A stretch of 39,125 bases of DNA from Candidatus Izemoplasmatales bacterium (GTDB taxonomy: Bacteria > Bacillota_I > Bacilli_A > Izemoplasmatales > Hujiaoplasmataceae). The stretch spans positions 1-39,125 of the forward strand of contig JBAZNL010000015.1 in NCBI GenBank assembly GCA_041649275.1. Direction: 5' to 3'. Of the stretch, positions 25,107 through 33,082 are shown piece after piece. Within the stretch, counting starts at the first letter, position 1, and each line of letters opens with the position of its first letter. The position numbers and the translations under genes were made by a program. The notes below the pieces were generated by a model, which did not search any database, was not told the origin of the DNA, and was given only the letters and a program-made list of their open reading frames with translations.

Positions 25107-26603
25107 CTACTCCGTTTCTGGGATGGTCCAACGCACGGTGACGAGGGCGTTCGCCGGCATCGGGACGGTGGTTCGCCTGCCTCGCCAGAGGATCGTCACG
25201 CCACGCGCGGCGGCGTCGTTCCAGACGACGAGGGAGATGGTTCCGGCGTCGTCGAGATAGCCGACGGCGAGGACGTTCGAGTTGAAGCTGCGGACCGAGA
25301 TCCGCGTCGCGCCGACGCGGACGTAGCGCGCGAAATGGGCGGTGACGTAGCCGTCGGCCTCGGTCCGATACGACGCGGGCATGACCGAGACGAGGCCGGT
25401 GCAGTTCCCGCAGCCGCCGAGGTGGGTCGCGCCGAGCGGGTCGAGCGCGAGGTTCCAGTAGGTCGTGCCGACGGCGTGACGGGCATACGCGCCGACGTAC
25501 ATCCGCCGGATTGACCATTCCATGTTCTGTTCGAGGTCGGTGTAGGAGGTGCTGGCGGTGCATTCGGTCATGAAGACCTCGACGTCGGGGGCGTTCTCGC
25601 GGAGGTTGTCGAGGAAGTCGGCCATGTCGCGGTCGTCGCCGGTATAGCAGTGGACCCCGATCGCGCCGACGTAGGCGGCGGTCTCCGCGCTTTGGAGGAC
25701 GCGCACGGGGAAGTCGATCAGGTTGCCGGCGTTGTCGACGGGATTGTGATCCCAGATCATGATCCGGACGTCACGGCCGGCCATCTCCAGGGCGGGGCCG
25801 AGATGGTCGCGGATGAAGGTCTTGGTCGTCTCCACCGACCACGTCATGCCCGGATAGTCGCCGGGGGCGTAGTAGGGTTCGTTCTGAACGGAAAGGTAGT
25901 CGATGTCGATGCCGGCGTCGGCGTAGGCTTCGAGGTAGCGGATCAGATACTGCGCGTAGGCGCCGTAGTGGGCGACGGCGAGGCTTCCGCCGTAGAGGCT
26001 CTTGTTCGTCTTCATCCAGGCAGGGGCGCTCCACGGCGCGGCCATGAAGACGATGTCGGGGTTGATCTCAAGGGCATCCTGGAGGATCTCGACGATGATC
26101 CGGTCCTTCTCGATCGAGAACTCCGAAAGGTCCGGATCGGCGACGTTTCCGACGGTGTCGTCGTAGGTGTAGTGGCCTGCCGCCGCGGTCGTGAAGTCGG
26201 AAGCGCCGATGCAGAGACGGACGAGCTGGACGTGCAGTCCGTCCTCGCCGAAGAGGTACTCGATGATCTCGTCGCGCTGCGGCGACTGGTCGATCACCCA
26301 GGCGGCCGCGTAGGTGAGGGCGGCGCCGGTGCCCCGGTAGGGCTCGTACCCGACGAGGTCGTCGACCGAGAGCGTGCCCGACGTCGCGTCGGTCCAGGCG
26401 GCGATGCCGGCGAGGTCCTGGAACCGGTTCGCCTTGTTGGTGGCGACGGCCGTCACCGGGATCGCGGAGAAGTCGAGCGTGGTCGAAGGCGGCACGGTCG
26501 TGGTCGGCGCCGTCGTCGGCACTTGCGCCGTCGTCGTGCCGCCGCAGGAGATCGTCGCCGCCGCGGCCATCGCCGCGACGAGCAGGATCAGGATGCGCCT
26601 CAT
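25107..26603 (-). CDS. GH30 glucanase lipoprotein, secreted
   Basis: A 498-residue surface enzyme. The lipobox is TISC (Cys20), followed by a Thr/Pro-rich linker to about residue 42. The GH30 (beta/alpha)8 domain has WSAPAWMKTN (191-200), the acid/base Glu242 in SVQNEPYY and the nucleophile Glu347 in VFMTEC; a beta domain ends the protein. GH30 includes beta-1,6-glucanases and beta-glucosidases, so it may cut the beta-1,6 branches of laminarin-type glucan (inferred). The ATG overlaps the stop of the GH5 gene (ATGA). The frame is open far upstream through other genes, but the signal peptide fixes this start. Confidence 0.92.
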   Translation of the reverse strand: MRRILILLVAAMAAAATISCGGTTTAQVPTTAPTTTVPPSTTLDFSAIPVTAVATNKANRFQDLAGIAAWTDATSGTLSVDDLVGYEPYRGTGAALTYAAAWVIDQSPQRDEIIEYLFGEDGLHVQLVRLCIGASDFTTAAAGHYTYDDTVGNVADPDLSEFSIEKDRIIVEILQDALEINPDIVFMAAPWSAPAWMKTNKSLYGGSLAVAHYGAYAQYLIRYLEAYADAGIDIDYLSVQNEPYYAPGDYPGMTWSVETTKTFIRDHLGPALEMAGRDVRIMIWDHNPVDNAGNLIDFPVRVLQSAETAAYVGAIGVHCYTGDDRDMADFLDNLRENAPDVEVFMTECTASTSYTDLEQNMEWSIRRMYVGAYARHAVGTTYWNLALDPLGATHLGGCGNCTGLVSVMPASYRTEADGYVTAHFARYVRVGATRISVRSFNSNVLAVGYLDDAGTISLVVWNDAAARGVTILWRGRRTTVPMPANALVTVRWTIPETE

Positions 26604-27610
26604 GGTTCGAGGATTCCGCGCTCGACGAGCGAGCGGAAGTTCCAGCCGCTGTCCCGTTCGGCGATCCGGTAGGACCAGAACACCCAGCCGGACAGCCGGC
26701 CGTAGGCGTCCATCTGGCTTCGGGCGAACCGCCGCTCGAACTCCTCGCGCGTGCCGTCGAAGGCGATCCGATGGGCGCCGAGGCTCCATTCGCCGACGAT
26801 CACCGGAATCGTCCGCTCTATCCGTTCGAGATCGGGAAGAAGGGTCTCGGGGAAATGGAGGAACTCCTCCGCCTTCATCGTGTGGAAGCGGGGGTTGAAG
26901 CACTGGTAGAGGTGCGTGTCGAGGGCGACGTTCTTCCATCGGCGGGCGGCGAAGAAGTCCTCCCAGGGGTCGAACCGGAAGCCGTCGTGGAAGACGATCA
27001 TCGTCTCCGGACGCAGGATCGTGCGAAGCACGGCGTAGGCCCGGTCGTAGAATTCGCCGAGGAACTGAAGCGGGATCGTCCAGTGCGGTTCGTTCAGGAC
27101 CTGGATCGAATGGAGCGCGGGATGGTCGCGGTAGCGCTTCGCGATCTCGCCGAGGACGGCGACGGTGACGTCGACGTTCTTCGGATCGAGATGCCACGAG
27201 AGCACGCCGTCGATCCCGCCGTTGTCGAAGCCGTTCTGCGATCCGGGGGCGGTGTGCAGGTCGAGCATCACCCGCATCCCTTCGGCGGCGATGAAGTCGA
27301 GCGCGGCGTCGAGGAAGGCAAGCGGCGAATGGTAAGGATATTCCGCGGGAAAGCGGTCGGGGAAGAGCCACCACGGGATCGGAATCCGGACGAGGTTGAT
27401 CCCCTGCGCCCTGAGCCAGCGGATGTCGTCTGTCGTGATCCAGGTCCGCCAGTGCTCCGCGAGCGCCGTCGCGGCGTCGGGGTGATGGGTCACGAACGAG
27501 GTTTCGCACTGCTTCGGGATCGGGACCGGCGAAGCGTCGAAAAGCGCCGGACTCATCCAGCGCTCGAGCACGAACCAGCCGCCGAGGTTGACGGCGCGGA
27601 TCTTCTCCAT
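26600..27610 (-). CDS. GH5 exo-beta-1,3-glucanase-like enzyme, cytoplasmic
   Basis: It has 336 residues and no signal peptide. The N-terminal VNLGGWFVLERWMSP closely resembles the start of the catalytic domain of fungal exo-1,3-beta-glucanases (GH5 subfamily 9). The GH5 residues are visible: RIPIPWW near 75-81, His119 in LDLHTAPGSQNG, the acid/base Glu174 in VLNEP, and the nucleophile Glu274 in VGEWSL. It probably removes glucose from beta-1,3-oligosaccharides inside the cell. The ribosome site GAGGTAG overlaps the upstream GH30 stop, and the stop overlaps the start of the secreted GH30 gene. Confidence 0.92.
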   Translation of the reverse strand: MEKIRAVNLGGWFVLERWMSPALFDASPVPIPKQCETSFVTHHPDAATALAEHWRTWITTDDIRWLRAQGINLVRIPIPWWLFPDRFPAEYPYHSPLAFLDAALDFIAAEGMRVMLDLHTAPGSQNGFDNGGIDGVLSWHLDPKNVDVTVAVLGEIAKRYRDHPALHSIQVLNEPHWTIPLQFLGEFYDRAYAVLRTILRPETMIVFHDGFRFDPWEDFFAARRWKNVALDTHLYQCFNPRFHTMKAEEFLHFPETLLPDLERIERTIPVIVGEWSLGAHRIAFDGTREEFERRFARSQMDAYGRLSGWVFWSYRIAERDSGWNFRSLVERGILEP

Positions 27611-27613
27611 GGG

Positions 27614-28942
27614 CTACCTCGAGACCAGCACGGTCGTGATCGACCGGGCTGGCGACTGCACGGAACGGCGTTCGCCGATGCCGTCGAGAAGGTATGTCTG
27701 CGCGTTCTTCGTGGCGTTCATCACGACCAGCGCGACGGTTCCGTCGGGATTCTCGAAGGCGATCGCCGAAAGCGAGGGATGGTCGTTCTTCGATGCGATC
27801 CGGACCGCGCCGGGCTGCACGAACTTGGAGAAGTGGCCGATGTAGTAGTAGGAGGATTCGAGGATGATCTTCTCGGGGAAGACGTCGAGGATGATCGGGG
27901 CGTCGCAGACGTTGTTCACGTGGTTCGGTCCGCCGAGGTTGTCGAGCCAGAGGTTCCAGTCCATCCAGCCCTCGCACCAGTTCGAGAGGTCGCCGATGAT
28001 GTTGCGGGCGTAGCGTTCGCCGGACTCCCAGGTGTACTTGTGCATGTGGAAGTTCTCGACGCACCCCTCGGTGAACATGAGGTGCTTGTCGGGCCAGAGG
28101 TCGTGCGTCCGGCCGACGTTTCCGAAGGCTTCGGAGACGTACCAGTGGAAGGCCATGCCCCAGACGTATTTCGCGGCCTCCGGATCGTTCAGGATCGGCG
28201 TCACGTGCTCGACCATCACGTCGCGGTTGTGGTCCCAGACCATGATCCCGACGTCGGCGACGTCCGAGGCGGCGACCGTCGGTCCGAGATGGTTCTTCAC
28301 GAAGTCGCGCTCCTGCTCGCCCGAATAGATGCAGGAATCCCAGCGCTGCACCGCCTGCGGCTCGTTCTGCACCGAGATCCACTTGACCGTGAGTCCGGCC
28401 TTGCGGTATTCCTCGACGAAGCGCACGTAATAGCGCGCCCAGGCGTCGGCGTACCGTTCGAGGAGATGGCCGCCGCGGATCGGCGAGTTGTTGTCCTTCA
28501 TGAAGGCGGGCGGCGTCCACGGCGAGCCGAGGAGGCCGATCGGCTTCCCGGCGATCCGTTCCGCGGCCAGGACGACGGGGATCACGTACTTGCGGTCGCG
28601 GGCGATGTCGAAGGTGGCGAGTTCGGCGTCGCCCTCCTCGATGTAGGTGTAGCTCGACAGCGAGAAGTCGCAGCCGTGGATCGAGACCCGGCCGAGGCTG
28701 TAGCCGATCCCCTCGACGGGGTCGAAGTAGAGCCGGATCGCCTGCTCGCGGACTTCCGGCGAGACGCGGTAGAGGTTGTAGCAGGCGGACTCGGTGAAGG
28801 CGCCGCCGAATCCGGCGATGGTCTGGTAGCGGACGCTCGGATCGAGCGTGATCGCGGGCGCCTCGGTGGCGGCGCCGACGAGGTTCTCGACCTCGGAAAG
28901 GCGCAGGTCGGTATCCTTGGCGGTGACGACGGTTCTGATCAT
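27614..28942 (-). CDS. GH30 beta-glycosidase, cytoplasmic
   Basis: It has 442 residues and no signal peptide, and resembles the GH30 group of glucosylceramidases and beta-1,6-glucanases. IAGFGGAFTESA (42-53) is the classic N-terminal motif, LGSPWTPPAFMK lies at 138-149, the acid/base is Glu194 (SVQNEPQ) and the nucleophile Glu292 (MFTEGC); a C-terminal beta domain follows. It is the first gene of a five-gene hydrolase operon, with a canonical promoter and the locus operator at the transcription start. The start is the ATG at 28942, preceded by GGAGG. It may remove beta-1,6-linked glucose from imported oligosaccharides (inferred). Confidence 0.93.
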   Translation of the reverse strand: MIRTVVTAKDTDLRLSEVENLVGAATEAPAITLDPSVRYQTIAGFGGAFTESACYNLYRVSPEVREQAIRLYFDPVEGIGYSLGRVSIHGCDFSLSSYTYIEEGDAELATFDIARDRKYVIPVVLAAERIAGKPIGLLGSPWTPPAFMKDNNSPIRGGHLLERYADAWARYYVRFVEEYRKAGLTVKWISVQNEPQAVQRWDSCIYSGEQERDFVKNHLGPTVAASDVADVGIMVWDHNRDVMVEHVTPILNDPEAAKYVWGMAFHWYVSEAFGNVGRTHDLWPDKHLMFTEGCVENFHMHKYTWESGERYARNIIGDLSNWCEGWMDWNLWLDNLGGPNHVNNVCDAPIILDVFPEKIILESSYYYIGHFSKFVQPGAVRIASKNDHPSLSAIAFENPDGTVALVVMNATKNAQTYLLDGIGERRSVQSPARSITTVLVSR

Positions 28943-28963
28943 AGGGGGGTTCCTCCATCCATG

Positions 28964-28981
28964 TATGTAACTGTTTACATA
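28964..28981. promoter_or_regulatory. Locus operator, copy 2 (GH30 operon)
   Basis: Perfect arms TATGTAA and TTACATA flank a 4-base spacer CTGT. It is centred about 8 bases downstream of the predicted transcription start, a typical repressor position. Confidence 0.8.
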
Positions 28982-28986
28982 ATGAC

Positions 28987-29015
28987 ATTATATCCCGAAA
29001 TGCGCTCGAATTCAA
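28987..29015 (-). promoter_or_regulatory. Promoter of the GH30-GH5-GH30-GH3-GH3 operon
   Basis: TTGAAT at 29015-29010 and TATAAT at 28992-28987 are spaced 17 bases apart on the minus strand. Confidence 0.85.
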
Positions 29016-29035
29016 CCCTATTCGGGCGTGCGCGC

Positions 29036-29060
29036 GAAGAAAAAAGGCCCTGAAGGCCTT
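29036..29060 (-). terminator. Terminator of the GH94-GH16 unit
   Basis: A 6-bp stem AAGGCC/GGCCTT (29060-29044) is followed by TTTTTTCTTC on the minus strand, starting 4 bases after the GH16 stop. Confidence 0.85.
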
Positions 29061-29064
29061 CTCG

Positions 29065-29799
29065 TCATTCTTCGATGCGGTAGTAGCGGACGTAGTCGAT
29101 GGCGAACTCGGCGGGATACTGCGCCGGATCGATCGCGCCGCCCCACGTGCCGCCGATCGCGAGGTTCAGGATCAGGTAGTAGGGCTTGTCGAAGGGCCAC
29201 CCGCGCTCGCCGGCCTCGTAGCCGGGTGCGTTCTTCTCATACTTCTGGAACGACTTCCCGTCGACGAAGAACTCGATGTATTCGGGGGTCCAGTCCATCG
29301 CGTACTCGTGGAATCCGGTCGTGATTCCCTCGACCGGTTCGAAATGCGTGCGCTGGGTGCGCTTCACGTGGTTGTAGAGGTCAGTGTGCAGGCTCACGTG
29401 GATCGTCCCGAAGTGGGTCGTGACGTGTTCCATGATGTCGATCTCGCCGCAGAGCGGCCAGGGGATCCCGGCCTTCTTGTCCGTCGGCATCATCCAGATC
29501 GCCGGCCACGAACCCTTCGCCGAAGGAAGCTTCGCCGAAACGGCGATACGCCCGTACTGGAAGTGCTTGCGCTCGTAGGTGGTGAGGCGCGCCGAACTGT
29601 AGGGCGCGTCGAGATAGGGTTCGATGACCCCGCGGATCAGAAGCTGCGAATCGCGCACGTCGGCGTTGTCGCCGGCGGTGTAGTACTGCAGTTCGCCGTT
29701 GCCCCACTTCTTCTGTCCGACGTCGTAGTTCCATTTCTGCGGGTCGGGTTTGCCCGCGCGGTCGAACTCGTCCGCCCATTCGAGGATGTACTTCTTCAT
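29065..29799 (-). CDS. GH16 endo-beta-1,3-glucanase (laminarinase), cytoplasmic
   Basis: Cuts internal beta-1,3 (or mixed 1,3-1,4) glucan bonds. The 244 residues are just the GH16 jelly-roll domain, starting directly with WADEFD. The catalytic motif GEIDIMEH gives nucleophile Glu119, Asp121 and acid/base Glu124; the form without an extra residue bulge is not seen, so it is laminarinase-like (EIDIME). WNYDVG and LILNLAIGGTWGG are also typical. There is no signal peptide, which is unusual for a polymer-cutting enzyme and suggests it works on imported chains. It starts 1 base after the phosphorylase gene, with AAAGGCGG as ribosome site. Confidence 0.94.
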   Translation of the reverse strand: MKKYILEWADEFDRAGKPDPQKWNYDVGQKKWGNGELQYYTAGDNADVRDSQLLIRGVIEPYLDAPYSSARLTTYERKHFQYGRIAVSAKLPSAKGSWPAIWMMPTDKKAGIPWPLCGEIDIMEHVTTHFGTIHVSLHTDLYNHVKRTQRTHFEPVEGITTGFHEYAMDWTPEYIEFFVDGKSFQKYEKNAPGYEAGERGWPFDKPYYLILNLAIGGTWGGAIDPAQYPAEFAIDYVRYYRIEE

Positions 29800-29800
29800 G

Positions 29801-32482
29801 TCAAGCCGCCTTTCCCAGGGTCGCCGTGATCGTCACGCCGCGCTCGCAGTCCTTGCGGGCGACGGTGAATGACGAAGCGCCGATCTCCTGAATTCTGCCG
29901 TCGATCTCGACGGTCCGGACGACGTATCGTCCGAGTTCACGCTGTTCCGGATTCCTGACGACGAGGCGGCAGAGGCGGCCGCCGGCGATGAAGGCGCAGG
30001 ACGCCTCGCCGCCGTCGAAGTGCGAGGCCTCGAGCCGCGGCTCGATCGCGATGTCGCCGTAGACGCCGCGGATCCCGAAGATCCGCTCGATGTAGGCGAT
30101 CACGGTCCACGCCGCCGAACCGGTGAGGTAATGGTAGACGCCGCGCCCGCGGGCATCGACGTATTCCGGAATGCCCGGGAGGATGCGGGCGCGGTCGACA
30201 TCGGCCATGTAGGCGTACTGCGCCGATAGGACCGCGTTGCCTTCGGTCGGGAATCCGGCCGCGAAGAGCCCGTAGGCGTACATCACGTCCATGTGGGAGA
30301 AGAACGCGCCGTTCTCCTTGTGGCCGTAGGCGAAGCCGGCGAAGCGGCCGAGCCTCAGTCCCGAATGGGAGAAGTCGGTGTTGAGCCGGATCAGTCCGTT
30401 CCCGGGATCCTTCAGGAGGCGGTTGACCGCCCGCACGATCGCCGGGACGCGTTCGGCCGGGACGAGACCCGCGAGGAGCGGGAAGACCTGGCCGGTGAGC
30501 GTCATCCGGTCGCCGTCGGGGCCGTGGTGGTCGACCGCGCGTCCGTGGTCGTCGTAATAGCCGTTGTACCATCCCTCGCCGTCGCCGGCGTCGATCCATT
30601 CCTGCTCGTTCAGGATCCGCCGCCAGTGCCTGGCCTTGCCCTTGAGGTCGCCGATCAGGTCGATCACGTTCAACCGGACGATTTCGCCCGAAGGCGTCCC
30701 CAGGACGGAGGCGAAGTAGTCGTCGCGCACCGCATGAAGATCCGCGGGCGTGCCGACGAGCGGCTTCTCGAGTTTCCCGAAGAGTTTCGCGGCTTCCTTC
30801 GGAAGTTCGACGTAAAGCAGATTCCTGGTCCTGCGGAGATGGTCGAGAAGGTCGGCGAGGCGCGCGAGGTTGCCGGCGTACATCGCCGTGAAGGCTACCG
30901 TCTCGCCGTTATCCTGCGCCATGTCGATGCCGTCGTTCCAGTCGGCGCCCTCGAGCCGGACGCATCCGTGCCCGCCGACATTGAAGAAGGGGACGACGTT
31001 TTCGAGGATCAGATGCTCGAGGATCGTGCCTTCGTAGACCTTGCCGGCGGCGTCGGTAAGGAGGTTCGATCCGTTCTGGACGAACCGACCGTCGATCGCC
31101 TTCGTATAACAGCCGAACTTGTCCTTCCAGTACGGCGTCTTCTCGAACAGGACGGCGACGTCGCCGGTGCGCTGCACGTAGAAGTCGATCGTGAGGAAGG
31201 GCCAGGCGCCATGGTCGGACCAGACGCGGACGATGTTGTTGCGGTCGGCGACGAAGGTTCCGGGTTCCGTGCCGACGATGGTCGCGTTCGTTCCGTCGAT
31301 GCGGACGCCGCGGATGTTGTTGACGATGCCGGCGCGCGCCGAGGCGGGATCGAGCAGCGTGAGCGCGAGCGAATCCTGCCAGAGGTCGCGCCAGCCGCGG
31401 CCGCCGCGGCCGTAATCGTGGTGCGGCAGGAAGGAACAGCCGTAGATGCGGCGCATCACCGGCTGGAGTCCGACCCAGCGGAGCCAGCCGGATCGTTCGG
31501 GGGACGAGAGATTCATGGCGACGGACGCGGTTGCGCGGGTCCAGTGGTCCTTCGTCGCCTGCAGGAGGGAATCGAAGGCCGAGAGCGTCATCCGGCGCGC
31601 GGCGATCTCCACGACCGCGTCGACGCCATCCGCGACGACGTAACCGGCGACGATCGAGAACGACTCGCCGGGCGCAAGCGAAACGGTCGAGAACCCGAGT
31701 CCGCCGAGGGCTTCGTAGCCTTCCGCGACGGTGCCGGGCCGATGGGGCGAGCGGGCGTCCCCGCGCGGGACGGCGGGATAGAAGAGGTCGCCCCCCTCGC
31801 CGGCGAACTCCTCGAGGATCGGCCAGCGGTCGGCGATCTCGGGATGGCGGTCGGAGACGGCGAACACGCCGTAGGCGGTCCGGTTCTCGAGATGGCCGCG
31901 TTCGTCGAAGGACAGCGTCGGTTCGTTGACCACGCCTCCCCTGAGGACGTGGACGCGGTTGAGCAGCGTCGTCACGTGGCGATGGTCGCGGATGTTGTCG
32001 GCGCTCCGCCCATAGAGCGGAAACGCCAGGACCGGGCGGACGGAGAGGGTCCGACCGCTCACGTTCGTGAAATGGATGCGGTGCAGTTCGACGGCTTCGG
32101 CGACGGACGGGACGAAGGAGACGACCGAGACCGAAAACGACGCGTTCGAGCGCGTGACGCTCTGGTAGAGCAGCCCGACCTCGAGTTCGACCTTGTCCGG
32201 ATGAAGCCGCTGGCGGGGGGTGTTGCCGGTGGCGTTGTAGAGTTCGCCGTCGACGAGCAGGAAGACGTTGCGGCAGTTTTCCGGATCGTTCATCGTCTCC
32301 TGGGTCGCGGGGGCGATGGCGAAGCGGTTCTGGTCGACCTTGAGGTCGCCGCCGAGGCGCGGCGTGATCGCCGACATCATTCCGGATTCGTTGAAAAGCG
32401 GCAGATAGAGGTGGCTGATCCCGTCGGCTTCGGTGAGGGTGAAGCGGCCGTCCGGCTGAAGCGTGCTGAGATGTCTGGTCAT
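29801..32482 (-). CDS. GH94-clan beta-glucan phosphorylase
   Basis: Enzymes of this clan cleave beta-glucosidic bonds with phosphate to give glucose-1-phosphate, saving one ATP. The 893-residue cytoplasmic protein has an N-terminal beta-sandwich (about 20-320), a helical linker and an (alpha/alpha)6 barrel. Visible marks are GRGWRDLWQD (361-370), the DWND motif carrying the general acid (514-517), GHKENGAFFSHMD, and TGSAAW near the C-terminus for phosphate binding. Cellobiose phosphorylases (GH94) are shorter; the length and the neighbours suggest a beta-1,3-glucan or laminaribiose phosphorylase, perhaps GH161 or GH149-like, which I cannot decide by eye. It has its own promoter, the locus operator and GAGGTAA as ribosome site. 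Confidence 0.88.
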   Translation of the reverse strand: MTRHLSTLQPDGRFTLTEADGISHLYLPLFNESGMMSAITPRLGGDLKVDQNRFAIAPATQETMNDPENCRNVFLLVDGELYNATGNTPRQRLHPDKVELEVGLLYQSVTRSNASFSVSVVSFVPSVAEAVELHRIHFTNVSGRTLSVRPVLAFPLYGRSADNIRDHRHVTTLLNRVHVLRGGVVNEPTLSFDERGHLENRTAYGVFAVSDRHPEIADRWPILEEFAGEGGDLFYPAVPRGDARSPHRPGTVAEGYEALGGLGFSTVSLAPGESFSIVAGYVVADGVDAVVEIAARRMTLSAFDSLLQATKDHWTRATASVAMNLSSPERSGWLRWVGLQPVMRRIYGCSFLPHHDYGRGGRGWRDLWQDSLALTLLDPASARAGIVNNIRGVRIDGTNATIVGTEPGTFVADRNNIVRVWSDHGAWPFLTIDFYVQRTGDVAVLFEKTPYWKDKFGCYTKAIDGRFVQNGSNLLTDAAGKVYEGTILEHLILENVVPFFNVGGHGCVRLEGADWNDGIDMAQDNGETVAFTAMYAGNLARLADLLDHLRRTRNLLYVELPKEAAKLFGKLEKPLVGTPADLHAVRDDYFASVLGTPSGEIVRLNVIDLIGDLKGKARHWRRILNEQEWIDAGDGEGWYNGYYDDHGRAVDHHGPDGDRMTLTGQVFPLLAGLVPAERVPAIVRAVNRLLKDPGNGLIRLNTDFSHSGLRLGRFAGFAYGHKENGAFFSHMDVMYAYGLFAAGFPTEGNAVLSAQYAYMADVDRARILPGIPEYVDARGRGVYHYLTGSAAWTVIAYIERIFGIRGVYGDIAIEPRLEASHFDGGEASCAFIAGGRLCRLVVRNPEQRELGRYVVRTVEIDGRIQEIGASSFTVARKDCERGVTITATLGKAA

Positions 32483-32496
32483 GGAATTACCTCGGG

Positions 32497-32514
32497 TATG
32501 TAACCGTATACATG
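32497..32514. promoter_or_regulatory. Locus operator, copy 3 (phosphorylase gene)
   Basis: TATGTAA-CCGT-ATACATG: the left arm is identical to the other copies and the right arm differs at two positions. It lies centred about 8 bases downstream of the predicted start of transcription, the same place as in the GH30 operon. Confidence 0.72.
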
Positions 32515-32519
32515 ATGTT

Positions 32520-32548
32520 ATTATACCATATGCGACGCATCCATGTAA
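32520..32548 (-). promoter_or_regulatory. Promoter of the phosphorylase-GH16 unit
   Basis: TATAAT at 32525-32520 (minus) is preceded by TGG, giving an extended -10 (TGGTATAAT). The -35 (TTACAT at 32548-32543, 17 bases away) is poor. Confidence 0.75.
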
Positions 32549-32564
32549 ACAGCATTCATGGAAA

Positions 32565-32598
32565 ACAAAAACCGGACCGCGATCACCGCGGTCCGGTT
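32565..32598 (-). terminator. Terminator of darA
   Basis: A stem of at least 11 bp, ACCGGACCGCG arms (32597-32587 with 32581-32571), is followed by TTTTTGTTTT on the minus strand. Confidence 0.92.
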
Positions 32599-32612
32599 CG
32601 GAAAGGTGCGTA

Positions 32613-32936
32613 TCAGGCCTTGATGAACTGGTCGACGTCCATGACGAAGATCGTCGCGCCGCCGACCTGGACCTCGACGGGCGTCGAGGAAAAGATCCCG
32701 AATTCGCTTGAAATCGCGTTCGGAACCAGCTTGGTGCGGCGTTTCGACATCTCGCTGATGACCTGGACGCACTTGTCGACCTGGTCGTCCTGCACGCCGA
32801 CGAGGATCGTCGTGTTGCCGCTCATGAGGAATCCGCCGGTGGTCGCCAGCTTCGTCACGAAAAAGCCTTCCTTGATGAGCGTCTTGATGACCTTGCTCGC
32901 ATCTTCGTTCGAAACGATCGCCAATACCAGTTTCAT
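32613..32936 (-). CDS. darA: Cyclic-di-AMP receptor DarA/PstA (PII-like)
   Basis: A small trimeric PII-like protein that binds cyclic-di-AMP in Bacillota; its downstream target is unknown. It has 107 residues from the ATG at 32936, as is usual (Bacillus DarA, Staphylococcus PstA). Its pattern is typical: MKLVLAIVSNEDA start, the ligand-site region TKLATTGGFLMSGNTT (29-43), ISEMSKRR and the end GGATIFVMDVDQF. The ribosome site is a weak AAGGCGG; an extended -10 (TGATAGAAT, 32965-32960) lies before it. The unit is monocistronic with its own terminator, between the glucan locus and suf. Confidence 0.93.
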   Translation of the reverse strand: MKLVLAIVSNEDASKVIKTLIKEGFFVTKLATTGGFLMSGNTTILVGVQDDQVDKCVQVISEMSKRRTKLVPNAISSEFGIFSSTPVEVQVGGATIFVMDVDQFIKA

Positions 32937-32959
32937 AATGAGCACCGCCTTTTTGGAAC

Positions 32960-32968
32960 ATTCTATCA
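32960..32968 (-). promoter_or_regulatory. Probable darA promoter
   Basis: An extended -10, TGATAGAAT, lies on the minus strand with TAGAAT at 32965-32960. No good -35 is visible. Confidence 0.5.
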
Positions 32969-33052
32969 CAAGAATCCCGAAAGATAAAGGCCATTCCCCA
33001 AAAATAGCGCGCAAATCCGGCGTTTATTTACATCGCAATCGCTCGTCGAATC

Positions 33053-33079
33053 GAAAAAACAACGCCTTATGGCGTTGTT
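33053..33079 (-). terminator. Terminator of the suf operon
   Basis: A 9-bp perfect stem AACAACGCC/GGCGTTGTT (33079-33058) with a 4-base loop is followed by a run of T on the minus strand. Confidence 0.93.
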
Positions 33080-33082
33080 TCG

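Noticed and set aside
25107..29015. Single minus-strand frame of 1302 codons covering three hydrolase genes
   Set aside because: Only the last 498 codons encode GH30 with a signal peptide; the rest reads GH5 and the cytoplasmic GH30 gene out of frame. The real start is 26603.
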